A stretch of 64,000 nt of DNA, taken from the NCBI RefSeq assembly GCF_019597925.1, contig NZ_CP080442.1, positions 2,832,001-2,896,000 on the forward strand, read 5' to 3'. The DNA is from [Clostridium] scindens (lineage in GTDB: Bacteria > Bacillota > Clostridia > Lachnospirales > Lachnospiraceae). Numbering within the stretch: the first letter of the stretch is position 1; every line of letters starts with the position of its first letter. Shown in pieces: positions 16,603-24,890 of this stretch. The translations under genes were made by a program, and so were the position numbers. The notes under the pieces are model-generated. The model searched no databases and was not told the DNA's origin. It saw only the letters and a program-made list of their open reading frames with translations.

Positions 16603-17469
16603 CTAGTTCTCCTTTTCTTTCTTTATCGCGATCCATACCTCCGAATGCCCTGCCGCCGGCGTGCTCTCAGCCGCCGGGTATACTTCGATATCCGGTAAGC
16701 CTGCGTACTCATAGCCGGAAAGCGGAAGCCATTCGGTATAAAAACGGCGGAATATATCCTGTACGCTTTCCTTGAAGCGGCCATCGCTTTCAAAGACAAC
16801 CCAAGTCGCGGACGGAATGACACACTCATACATGCCCTCGGGTACAGGGCTGTCCGTTGCCGCCGCAATATAATAATGGAAGGCCTGAGGCCCTTTATAT
16901 TCGCTGACCCCTAAGATTCCCCTGGGCTTTTGATTGCCGAAAGAACAGATTCTCTCAACCTGGCCTTTCGCAAACGCTTTCTGCCAGAACTGTGGAATCT
17001 TTCGGTGATTTTCTTCCGCTTCCTCTGCCAAAGGCCTGCGGATGCCGACAACACGTATTTCTTCTTTCTGTTCGATGTGAAATGACATAGCGGTACCTCC
17101 TGTGACTGTAACCGAAAATTTGATAGCCGGATACGTGTTCAATGTGCTTCCCTCGCTTTTGGCAGCGGCAGGGCTGATCCCATGCACGCTCTGAAAGGCA
17201 CGGTTGAAGGATGTCGGAGACGAATATCCATATTTCAGCGCAATATCAATCACCTTCTGACTGGTTCTCTGTAGTTCAAAAGCGGCCTGCGTCATCCTGC
17301 GGCGGCGGATATATTCCGATAAGGAGATTCCAGCCACATAAGAAAACATTCTCTTGAAATAGAATGGTGAACAGCAGGCGATTCGCGCCGCCTCATCTAA
17401 GGATATCTCGTTATCCAGATTCCTTTCAATATACGTGACTGCATCGCTTAATTTCTTCAGCCATTCCAT
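16603..17469 (-). CDS. AraC-family regulator with GyrI-like effector domain
   Basis: A 288-residue regulator. The DNA-binding domain is N-terminal (about 1-105), with two helix-turn-helices: SLDEAARIACCSPFYFKRMF and DIALKYGYSSPTSFNRAF. The rest (about 120-288) is a GyrI/Rob-type effector domain, with features such as EIRVVGIRRPL and YECVIPSATWVVFES. Such Rob/GyrI domains bind hydrophobic drugs in relatives. As first gene of the exporter/VOC operon it probably activates it on ligand binding. Confidence 0.92.
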   Translation of the reverse strand: MEWLKKLSDAVTYIERNLDNEISLDEAARIACCSPFYFKRMFSYVAGISLSEYIRRRRMTQAAFELQRTSQKVIDIALKYGYSSPTSFNRAFQSVHGISPAAAKSEGSTLNTYPAIKFSVTVTGGTAMSFHIEQKEEIRVVGIRRPLAEEAEENHRKIPQFWQKAFAKGQVERICSFGNQKPRGILGVSEYKGPQAFHYYIAAATDSPVPEGMYECVIPSATWVVFESDGRFKESVQDIFRRFYTEWLPLSGYEYAGLPDIEVYPAAESTPAAGHSEVWIAIKKEKEN

Positions 17470-17582
17470 TGGATCCCCCTCCTTACTTTAAGTATCATAT
17501 CCGTTTAGAAAATATTATTCCACGCTTTTCGTGCTCTCTTTTGTTAACTATTTGTTCTATTCATATATATGAAGCCAAAGTC

Positions 17583-18716
17583 TTACGTTTCATCCCAGCA
17601 TATAAACCGTAACACAATCGTGCTCCCTGTCTCATTTGAATCCTCCACCGTAACTGATCCGCCATACTGTTCCATAATCTGGCGTACAATCGAAAGTCCC
17701 AGGCCCGATCCTTCAATCTTCTGGGAACGGGAAGGGTCGGCGCGGTAAAAAGGCTCAAAGATAGATTCCATGCTTTCCTGCGGTATCCCGATTCCCGTAT
17801 CCGTGACAGTGATAGCAGCCTGTCCATTATTGCTTTTCATTACTCTTGCCTGCACCTGCCCGCCCGGATGGTTATACTTAATGGCATTCTCTATCACATT
17901 GTAAATAGCACGGTAAAATAAAGCGGGACTTCCTTTCGCCACCACTTCTTCGCCCTCGACGGATACCGTAATATGCTGTACCGCCGCTTTAGGCTCAAGT
18001 CCCCTGGCTACATTCAGAGTCAGCGACTTTAGCGAAACCGGTTCGTCGTCATTCCTGGCCTCTCTGCTGGCCAGGGCCAGAAGATTTTCTACCGTACAAA
18101 TCAGCCTCTCCAAACTCTCCTGCGTATCCTGAACGAACTCCTGATACTCTTCCTTACTGGGCGCCTCCTCCATCTGCAGTACCTGGAGGGTCGTTTTCAT
18201 TGCCGCCAGAGGCGTCTTTAACTCATGTGCCGCGTCTGCCGCAAAACGCCGCTGCATCTGGAAGGACTGGTTCAGGCGGTCAAGCATTCCATTAAAGGAT
18301 TCCGCCAGCAGGCGTACTTCGGCTGTTCCCCCAGGGATCGGCAGCGGCTGATTCAATTTTTCCTGATCAACGGCATGGATTCTCCCGGTTAATTCCTCCA
18401 ATGGCCTGAGCAGGCGCCCGCAGGCCCACCAGGCGAACAAGACACAGGCCAGTATGGCAAGCGCCATGGCGGCCACTCCCTGCACCGAAAAACTGCGGGT
18501 AATATCCGCCACGATCTGCCCATCCCTTTCCGGGATATCTTCCTCATAAGTCCCCGGAGGCGGTACCATGGCTTCGGAAGATGACTGGTCTTCCAGATAG
18601 CCTGCATAGTAATTGTTGGCAGAATAGATGGAGTTAGCCGTCAGCGCCAGACAGGCCAGCGTGACGATGATTCCCACTGCTGCTGTAATCTGTATTCTCA
18701 GAGACTTTCTTCTCAT
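17583..18716 (-). CDS. Sensor histidine kinase with HAMP domain
   Basis: A 377-residue membrane kinase. The N-terminal transmembrane helix (about 9-30) is followed by a short external loop, a second helix (about 79-100), a HAMP linker (RPLEELTGRIHAVDQEKLNQ), a DHp helix with H164 in ADAAHELKTPLAAMK, and an ATPase domain with N-box NVIENAIKYNHPGG and G1 DTGIGIP. It overlaps the response-regulator gene upstream by 4 bases. This is an EnvZ/BaeS-class kinase; its signal is unknown, but the operon context with an exported metallopeptidase suggests envelope sensing. Confidence 0.94.
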   Translation of the reverse strand: MRRKSLRIQITAAVGIIVTLACLALTANSIYSANNYYAGYLEDQSSSEAMVPPPGTYEEDIPERDGQIVADITRSFSVQGVAAMALAILACVLFAWWACGRLLRPLEELTGRIHAVDQEKLNQPLPIPGGTAEVRLLAESFNGMLDRLNQSFQMQRRFAADAAHELKTPLAAMKTTLQVLQMEEAPSKEEYQEFVQDTQESLERLICTVENLLALASREARNDDEPVSLKSLTLNVARGLEPKAAVQHITVSVEGEEVVAKGSPALFYRAIYNVIENAIKYNHPGGQVQARVMKSNNGQAAITVTDTGIGIPQESMESIFEPFYRADPSRSQKIEGSGLGLSIVRQIMEQYGGSVTVEDSNETGSTIVLRFICWDET

Positions 18717-19402
18717 AGCATATCCTCTCCTAACTCCTTGATCAGGTATCCCTGGCCCCGCCTGGTCACAATATACTGCCCGGCGCCGCCTGCGCCGTCC
18801 AGTTTTTTCTTCAGCGTATGCAAATGCACTTTGAAAGAATTAGAAAAAAGATCCGCATCGCTTTCCCAGATATGTTCAATCAATTCTTCCGCACTGACTA
18901 CCTGTTCGCGGTGGTGCATCAGATATTCCAGAATGCTGTATTCTTTTGGAGCCAGCTCCACCGGCTCTTTGCCTACGAAGACACGCCTGGCAGCAGTATC
19001 AACCCGTATGCGTCCGCAGCAAAGTTCCGTACTTCGGTGGATGAACTGGCGTCTCAGCAGGCTGCGTATCCGTGCCTCCAATTCTCCAAAGTCAAATGGC
19101 TTCGTCAGGTAATCGCTGCATCCCGCGTCCAGGCCTTCAATCTTGTCTTCCGCCGCTGTGCGGGCTGATAGAATCAATATCCGCATGGCGTCGTCCTCCT
19201 GCCTTACCTGTCGCAGAACTTCCATGCCATCGAGTTTTGGAAGATTCAAATCCAAAATCATCAAATCATATTCATTGACTGCGTATAATTCCAGCGCTTC
19301 TTCCCCGTCATAGGCACAGTCTACCATATAGCCGCGTTTCTTCAGCCCTCTGGCAATAGATTTTGACAGAATCGGTTCATCCTCTACTAAAAGCAGTTTC
19401 AT
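18713..19402 (-). CDS. OmpR/PhoB-family response regulator
   Basis: A 229-residue regulator: receiver with LLLVEDEP, phosphoacceptor D51 in LMILDLNLPKLDG and lysine in SDYLTKPFD; C-terminal winged helix ending VTRRGQGYLIKE. Start set at the ATG at 19400-19402, 8 bases after AGGAGG; the GTG three codons earlier overlaps that ribosome site. It follows the M13 peptidase gene by about 70 bases and overlaps its kinase gene. Tandem 11-bp repeats at the peptidase promoter (22066-22087) are a plausible target. Confidence 0.94.
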   Translation of the reverse strand: MKLLLVEDEPILSKSIARGLKKRGYMVDCAYDGEEALELYAVNEYDLMILDLNLPKLDGMEVLRQVRQEDDAMRILILSARTAAEDKIEGLDAGCSDYLTKPFDFGELEARIRSLLRRQFIHRSTELCCGRIRVDTAARRVFVGKEPVELAPKEYSILEYLMHHREQVVSAEELIEHIWESDADLFSNSFKVHLHTLKKKLDGAGGAGQYIVTRRGQGYLIKELGEDML

Positions 19403-19474
19403 CTGCTGCACCTCCTATTTTCGTTTGCTTTTATTTAATTATACTATGCTTTCCATTTTTCTGTATAGAAAAGC

Positions 19475-21997
19475 TTACCAGATAGTAATTCGTTCCGTCG
19501 GGGCTGCAAACATGCCGTCTCCCTCTTTAATGTTATAAGTATCGTAGAATTCCTGGAAGTTGGATAATACCCGGTTTACCCGTAGATTGCTGGAACTGTG
19601 TTCATCAATTTCCGCCAGGCTGCCGGCTCTTTCCCGGGTGGTGCATTTCAGCCACCCTCTGGCATAGGCCCGGAAAAATGCATCATAATCAGGATTTTCT
19701 GTTTTCCCAAGCGCCTCTAGAGCACAGGCCATTCCTCCTATGTCCGCGATATTTTCTCCCAATGTCTGCTCTCCATTCATAGCAATACCAGGGGCCGACT
19801 CCCAGCCATCATAGAATTCAGCCGCTTTTTTACACAGCGCCTCGAATCTTTCATAGTCCTTTGGCTCCCACCAGTCTTTCTGAAGGCCTTTTGCATCAAA
19901 TTTTGCTCCCGTGTTATCAAACGCGTGGGTAATTTCGTGGGCAATCGTCGTGCCAATTCCGCCCAGATTCTCTTCCAGAGAAGCATTTACGTCAAATTGG
20001 GGCGCCTGAAGAATTCCTGCCGGGAAACACATCGTGTTGCTGTACTGGTCATAATAGGCGTTGACATCAGCTACGGGAATTTTCATATAGGCTTCCAGCC
20101 CGCCCTTGTTTTTTGCCTCAGCTTCCTTACGGTTTCTCTGGGCGCTGAGTTTGGAAACAGCCACCTGATTGTCAAAGAAACTGTCCGTTATCTTAAGGCT
20201 GTCCAAAGTGGTATCCCATTTGTCCGGATAGCCTATAAAGAATTTCATGCTTTCCAGTTTGTGGATTGCCGCTTTCTTTGTGTTCCCGCTCATCCATTCC
20301 AGTTTCTCAATCCGCTCTTTATAAATGCGGATAAATTGCTGTACCATGCCGTTTACATATTTTTTCGCTTCGGGAGAAAAATACCGCTTGGCATACAGGC
20401 GGTCAATATATGTTCCCAGAGCATTTTGAACCAGGGCATACGCCGTCTCTTCCTTCGTATTTTCACTGGGCGCCTGTCCCATCGTTTCCTGATTGTACTC
20501 GTCAAATGCATCCAGAAAATCCTGGCTCAAACTTGTATAGTTGGAAGTGATAAGGTTCAGCTTCAAGGCAGTCTGGATGCCAGGGAGATATTGCTCATCC
20601 TGCATAAGTTCGGCGAAACCTTCAAACATAGCCGGCGACATCAGGCAGAATTCTGTTGGGATATCATCTCCGCTTGCTTCAATTATCGCTTTCACATCAA
20701 ACCCCGGATACAGTTTCTGCAGTTCATCCAGATTCACATAACGTACATCCGCGCCTGGATCAGTTTTTTCCTTCCCGCCTTCTTCGTACGCCTTCATTGC
20801 CTGCTTCAATTTTTCATAAGCCTTTATGTGGTCTTTTGCCTGTTCCTCGCTCTCTCCGCTTAAGACCAGGAGCCTTTGGTTGAGTTTCTCCTGACTCTCG
20901 TCTGTCTCTTCTTCTGGCTCTATCGCCGGCATCAACGTCGGAATGGTCTTCTGCGTATCCCGGGTATCGGTCATATACATCACTCCCAAGAAACTTCCGC
21001 TTGCGACTTCCTTCATGGATATAATCTGCGCGTCGCTTAGTTGCTCCATGCTCCGCGCATTTTCAATAGCCTCCAGATATTTCCTTATTGGTTCTGCGCC
21101 CAGGGCATTGCGTGTATTAAAGTCCAGGGCGCTTTCATAATATTCTTTGATTTTCTGTTCCATACTGCCAGGCGCATATCCATCCCCTTCCACAATTTCT
21201 TTGATAATAGTATTCACCTGTTTCTGAACCAGTATCCGCTGGTCATAGGTCCCTCCCGCATCCGTCTCTCCGCTGGGGATTTCCTTTGTATCTAAATCTT
21301 TCTTATTGACCGCCGCATAAAAATCATCCTTTAATTCCGTTCCATATAACGCGTAAATCCGCCGTACTAGCGTCTTAAGCTCTTTACCGGTAATTGTCCC
21401 GCTAGGGTCAGCGCTTTCCTGCGAAACTGCTTCCTTTTCTCCCGAAGGTTCTGACACGCTGTCTTTCACGCTGTCCGATTGGCTGACGGCATCGCTGTCC
21501 GTGCCGGAATCCCCTGTCTGCGCGTCCTCTGTCTTTCCATCCGTTCTGTTTTCCTTAGACCCAACTGTTTCTCCCAAGTCATTTTGAACAAGAATACCTG
21601 CTTCATTAAGTTTCTCGATATCCTCCATGGCCCACTGCGGGGCACCGGATAACTCCACACCGGAGGGAGCCAGGCGGGCATTGTTCCCTATGGGCTTTGG
21701 CAGTTCTCCAAAAGCCCTGCTTGTCATGATCAATACCTGAATACGCGTGGCATCGTCTTTTTCTGAAAGTCCAAGGAAATTATCCATCAGTTCCTTCTTC
21801 CCGGGCACCTCCTTGTTATATCCCGCGGCTGCATAGGAGAGGTAATCAGCCGCTTTTTCCATTGTCACTACTTCCTCATCGCTCAACGTAACCGCAGGCC
21901 CCTTCTTTGTTTCTCCTGGCTTTTGGGAACATGCCCCAAGTGCCATACTTAGTGACAGAACGCCTGCCAGCAGGCAGGAAATTACTCTTATCTTCAT
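19475..21997 (-). CDS. M13-family zinc metallopeptidase lipoprotein with N-terminal SLH-like region
   Basis: An 840-residue exported endopeptidase of the neprilysin/PepO family. The signal ends in a lipobox (MALGAC), so it is probably anchored at the outer face of the membrane. Residues about 35-215 contain stretches resembling S-layer-homology repeats (ATRIQVLIMTSRAFGELP; GKELKTLVRRIYALYG), interrupted by an acidic Ser/Asp-rich linker. The catalytic domain has HEITHAFD (H687, H691) and ENIADIGG (third ligand, about E748). It is longer than typical M13 enzymes (about 630-700) because of the N-terminal addition. It lies directly upstream of a two-component system on the same strand. Confidence 0.92.
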   Translation of the reverse strand: MKIRVISCLLAGVLSLSMALGACSQKPGETKKGPAVTLSDEEVVTMEKAADYLSYAAAGYNKEVPGKKELMDNFLGLSEKDDATRIQVLIMTSRAFGELPKPIGNNARLAPSGVELSGAPQWAMEDIEKLNEAGILVQNDLGETVGSKENRTDGKTEDAQTGDSGTDSDAVSQSDSVKDSVSEPSGEKEAVSQESADPSGTITGKELKTLVRRIYALYGTELKDDFYAAVNKKDLDTKEIPSGETDAGGTYDQRILVQKQVNTIIKEIVEGDGYAPGSMEQKIKEYYESALDFNTRNALGAEPIRKYLEAIENARSMEQLSDAQIISMKEVASGSFLGVMYMTDTRDTQKTIPTLMPAIEPEEETDESQEKLNQRLLVLSGESEEQAKDHIKAYEKLKQAMKAYEEGGKEKTDPGADVRYVNLDELQKLYPGFDVKAIIEASGDDIPTEFCLMSPAMFEGFAELMQDEQYLPGIQTALKLNLITSNYTSLSQDFLDAFDEYNQETMGQAPSENTKEETAYALVQNALGTYIDRLYAKRYFSPEAKKYVNGMVQQFIRIYKERIEKLEWMSGNTKKAAIHKLESMKFFIGYPDKWDTTLDSLKITDSFFDNQVAVSKLSAQRNRKEAEAKNKGGLEAYMKIPVADVNAYYDQYSNTMCFPAGILQAPQFDVNASLEENLGGIGTTIAHEITHAFDNTGAKFDAKGLQKDWWEPKDYERFEALCKKAAEFYDGWESAPGIAMNGEQTLGENIADIGGMACALEALGKTENPDYDAFFRAYARGWLKCTTRERAGSLAEIDEHSSSNLRVNRVLSNFQEFYDTYNIKEGDGMFAAPTERITIW

Positions 21998-22049
21998 ATG
22001 TCAAATCCACCTTTCTCTTACTTTTGCATGATCTTGTATTATAAAAAAC

Positions 22050-22087
22050 AGTATAGCAGGCGTTCGGTTAAGGGAAGGTTAAGGGAA
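22050..22087 (-). promoter_or_regulatory. Promoter of the M13 peptidase with perfect tandem repeats
   Basis: Minus strand: TATACT -10 box (22050-22055), preceded at 22066-22087 by two exact, abutting copies of TTCCCTTAACC. The 11-bp period and overlap with the -35 region fit activation by an OmpR-type regulator, most simply the one encoded at 18713-19402. Confidence 0.65.
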
Positions 22088-22131
22088 GCGAAGAAAAATA
22101 GGATCAATCAAGGAATACATTTACATGCACA

Positions 22132-22161
22132 AACGGCTGCCTCATCCAAAAGGCAGCCGTT
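22132..22161 (-). terminator. Terminator hairpin after queA
   Basis: Perfect 10-bp stem AACGGCTGCC/GGCAGCCGTT with a 10-base loop, about 50 bases after the queA stop. The following U-run is poor. Confidence 0.6.
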
Positions 22162-22209
22162 GTCAGGTTCAAACTCCAATATTAACTTTTGATGCGATAC
22201 CACCTGACA

Positions 22210-23235
22210 TTATACTATCAGCATCGCATCCCCAAAACTAAAAAACCGGTACCGTTCCTTCACCGCCTCTTCATAGGCAGCCAGCACGTGCTCCCGGCCT
22301 GCCAGCGCGGATACCAGCATAATAAGGGTGGACTCGGGAAGATGGAAATTCGTAATCAGGCAGTCCAGGATCTTGAACTGGTAGCCCGGATATATGAATA
22401 TCTCCGTCCATCCGCTGCAAGCCTTCAAGTGTCCGGTTTCATCTGCTGCGGATTCTATGGTCCGGCAGCTGGTGGTTCCCACGCAGATAACTCTTTTCCC
22501 GGAATCCTTGGCATAATTGATCTTCCTTGCGGCTTCCTTGTCTATCTGGAAGAACTCGGAATGCATGTGGTGCTCCGTAATCTCTTCTACCTTCACTGGA
22601 CGGAACGTGCCAAGCCCTACATGCAGCGTGACTCTCGCAATTTCTATGCCTTTTTGCTCAATCTCGTCCAGCAGCTCCGGCGTAAAATGCAAGCCGGCCG
22701 TAGGAGCTGCAGCAGAGCCGGTATGGGTTGCATAGACCGTCTGATAGCGGTTCTTATCCTCCAGCTGATGGGTAATGTATGGCGGCAGCGGCATCTGCCC
22801 CAGCCTGTCCAGAATCTCTTCGAAGATTCCCTCATAGGTAAACTGGATCAGACGGTTCCCTTCGTCCACGATATCCACAACCTCGCCAATCAAAAGCCCT
22901 TCCCCGAAACTGATCTTCGTTCCGATCTTAGCCTTCTTTCCCGGCTTGACAAGAGTCTCCCATACATTATTTTCTTTCCGTTTCAATAATAGTATCTCTA
23001 TCTTGCCCTCAGTCCCAACCTTGGAACCAATCAGCCTTGCCGGAATTACCTTCGTGTCATTGATCACCAGGCAGTCTCCCTCATGCAGATAGTCTGTAAT
23101 CTCTTTGAATACATGATGGGAAACAGCCCCAGACTCCTTGTCAAGTACAAGAAGCCTGGAGCTGGAACGATCCTTTAGCGGATCCTGGGCGATCAATTCT
23201 TCGGGTAATTCATAGTAAAAATCTTGACGTTTCAT
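22210..23235 (-). CDS. queA: tRNA preQ1(34) S-adenosylmethionine ribosyltransferase-isomerase QueA
   Basis: Transfers and isomerises the ribosyl part of SAM onto preQ1 at the tRNA wobble position, giving epoxyqueuosine. The 341-residue length is standard. Typical features are FYYELPEELIAQDPL at the N-terminus, DRSSSRLLVLD, HTGSAAAPTAGLHFTPELL in the middle and NFHLPESTLIMLVSALAG near the C-terminus. It is the last gene of the pheST-sppA-RDD-queA run. Confidence 0.97.
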   Translation of the reverse strand: MKRQDFYYELPEELIAQDPLKDRSSSRLLVLDKESGAVSHHVFKEITDYLHEGDCLVINDTKVIPARLIGSKVGTEGKIEILLLKRKENNVWETLVKPGKKAKIGTKISFGEGLLIGEVVDIVDEGNRLIQFTYEGIFEEILDRLGQMPLPPYITHQLEDKNRYQTVYATHTGSAAAPTAGLHFTPELLDEIEQKGIEIARVTLHVGLGTFRPVKVEEITEHHMHSEFFQIDKEAARKINYAKDSGKRVICVGTTSCRTIESAADETGHLKACSGWTEIFIYPGYQFKILDCLITNFHLPESTLIMLVSALAGREHVLAAYEEAVKERYRFFSFGDAMLIV

Positions 23236-23255
23236 AATATGAATCCCTTCTTTTC

Positions 23256-23915
23256 TTATTTATCCTCAGGCAGATTATTCTTGGTTTCCTCCTGCGCCGG
23301 CTTTGGCCCGGCTGTCGGCGGCATCTGCCCCGGTACTGGATTTCCCGGTGCTGGCGTTGGTTCGCCCATCGGAGGCATCTGCCCCGGTGCCGCCCCATAT
23401 CCCTGAGGCCCCGGATATCCTTTTGGCATCTGGTATACCGGGAATACCTTGATCTTCTTAGCATAGATGACCCGGGTATCGCACAGCATATCATGGATGC
23501 CCCGCTTCTCCCCGTCAAATCCTACGATAATATAGCCGATTCCAATGGAAAGGCTGCAAAGGAACCTTCCCACAGTCTCCCGGTACACGACATCCAAAAG
23601 GCTCAGCCTCTGCCCCCAATCCGCGCTTACTACCCGCAGGTTCATGGCCCTTTTCCCAAGCGTGGTCCCGGTAAGGTAGGTGCACAGAATAAAGTACAGG
23701 ACATGGAATACATACAGTATAATGTCTTTCAGCGTATAGTGGAACAGCACATTGCCACCAAAGGCCGTGCCTTCCACTACAGCAGTAATTCCGGATAGAA
23801 ACAGCCTGACGACCAAAAGTCCTGCAAACACGATCACGCTATCGATACAATAAGCTGCCAGACGTACCCAGAAGCCTGCATAGGCTACATCAGGTCTATT
23901 GCAATTGTTCTGCAT
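23256..23915 (-). CDS. RDD-family membrane protein with proline-rich tail
   Basis: A 219-residue protein. The RDD domain (about 8-140) has the RLAAYCIDSVIVF signature, two or three membrane segments and GTTLGKRAMNLRVV. The last 60 residues are low-complexity and proline-rich, with repeated PGQMPP units, and are probably cytoplasmic. RDD proteins are implicated in ion or osmolyte transport in some bacteria, but function here is unknown. The start overlaps the sppA end by 20 bases. Confidence 0.85.
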   Translation of the reverse strand: MQNNCNRPDVAYAGFWVRLAAYCIDSVIVFAGLLVVRLFLSGITAVVEGTAFGGNVLFHYTLKDIILYVFHVLYFILCTYLTGTTLGKRAMNLRVVSADWGQRLSLLDVVYRETVGRFLCSLSIGIGYIIVGFDGEKRGIHDMLCDTRVIYAKKIKVFPVYQMPKGYPGPQGYGAAPGQMPPMGEPTPAPGNPVPGQMPPTAGPKPAQEETKNNLPEDK

Positions 23916-24873
23916 AATACATCGGCACCCCGCTTTCCATGTCTGCTGCGGTTTCTTTCAGTATCTGGGCTTCTGACTTCGGTATCAGGTCTTTTACCTG
24001 GGCGAATAAGGAGGCAAATGTGCCGGATGGGCTCTCCAGCTCGTAGTAATTATTGACTCCCAGTTCTTTGCTCATGGCTGCCTGCATATCTTCAAATGAA
24101 CTGATCGTATCGATCAGCCCGTTGTCAATTGCCTGATCGGCGGTATAGGTACGGCCGTCTGCCAGTTCTCTCACTGCCTCTTCGGACATGCCCCGGCCTT
24201 CTGCGACAATGCTGACAAATTTATTATAGTACTCGTCTACCTGCGCCTGATAGATTGCCATCTGCTCGTCTGTCATCTGGGAACTGTCCTTATTCTTGCC
24301 GCTGGTGATGCTAAAGTATCGGATCCCCAGTTTCTCATAGAGCCCGGTCATGTCAAATCCGGACATAATCACGCCGATGGAGCCGGTAACGGTATTGGAA
24401 TTTGCATAGATCTTGTCGCTTGCCATTGATACCATGTATCCTCCGGACGCTGCATAGTGTGCCATATAATCCCAGACTGGACGCCCTGTGGCCTCTTTGT
24501 AATCTTTTAACTTCAGATACAGTTCCTCGCTCTCATAGACGGTTCCACCCGGGGAATCCACATACAAAAGGATGCCCTTATTATTGGAGTCTTCCATTAA
24601 ATCATCAATGTACTCCATTGTCGTCAGGTGCTGATATCCTTCCGGCGAATCAAATATGCCGGTCTGGGTCTGCTCCTGAATAGTTCCTTCTACTCTTACG
24701 ATGGCAATATAATCGCTCAGCGGCGCATTGAATCTATAATCCCCGGTGAGTATATGCTCTACGCTGTCATTCAGCATTTTCTGGGAAAATGTATTCGTCA
24801 GCACGCTGGATACTCCTACGGCAATAAACAATACCGCTGCGATCACCAGGCCGATTATCTGTTTTTTCTTCAT
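23896..24873 (-). CDS. sppA: Signal peptide peptidase SppA
   Basis: Membrane-bound serine protease that clears leftover signal peptides. A 325-residue short (Gram-positive) form: an N-terminal membrane helix (about 7-27), then the S49 domain with LLYVDSPGGTVYESEEL, the nucleophile serine in YAASGGYMVSMA and the general-base lysine in ITSGKNKD, as in Bacillus SppA. It lies 17 bases after pheT. Confidence 0.94.
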   Translation of the reverse strand: MKKKQIIGLVIAAVLFIAVGVSSVLTNTFSQKMLNDSVEHILTGDYRFNAPLSDYIAIVRVEGTIQEQTQTGIFDSPEGYQHLTTMEYIDDLMEDSNNKGILLYVDSPGGTVYESEELYLKLKDYKEATGRPVWDYMAHYAASGGYMVSMASDKIYANSNTVTGSIGVIMSGFDMTGLYEKLGIRYFSITSGKNKDSSQMTDEQMAIYQAQVDEYYNKFVSIVAEGRGMSEEAVRELADGRTYTADQAIDNGLIDTISSFEDMQAAMSKELGVNNYYELESPSGTFASLFAQVKDLIPKSEAQILKETAADMESGVPMYYAEQLQ

Positions 24874-24890
24874 ATTTTATCCCTCATCTT

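Noticed and set aside
19925..20863. 312-codon open frame on the plus strand
   Set aside because: Antisense to the M13 peptidase catalytic domain, whose zinc motifs are intact.
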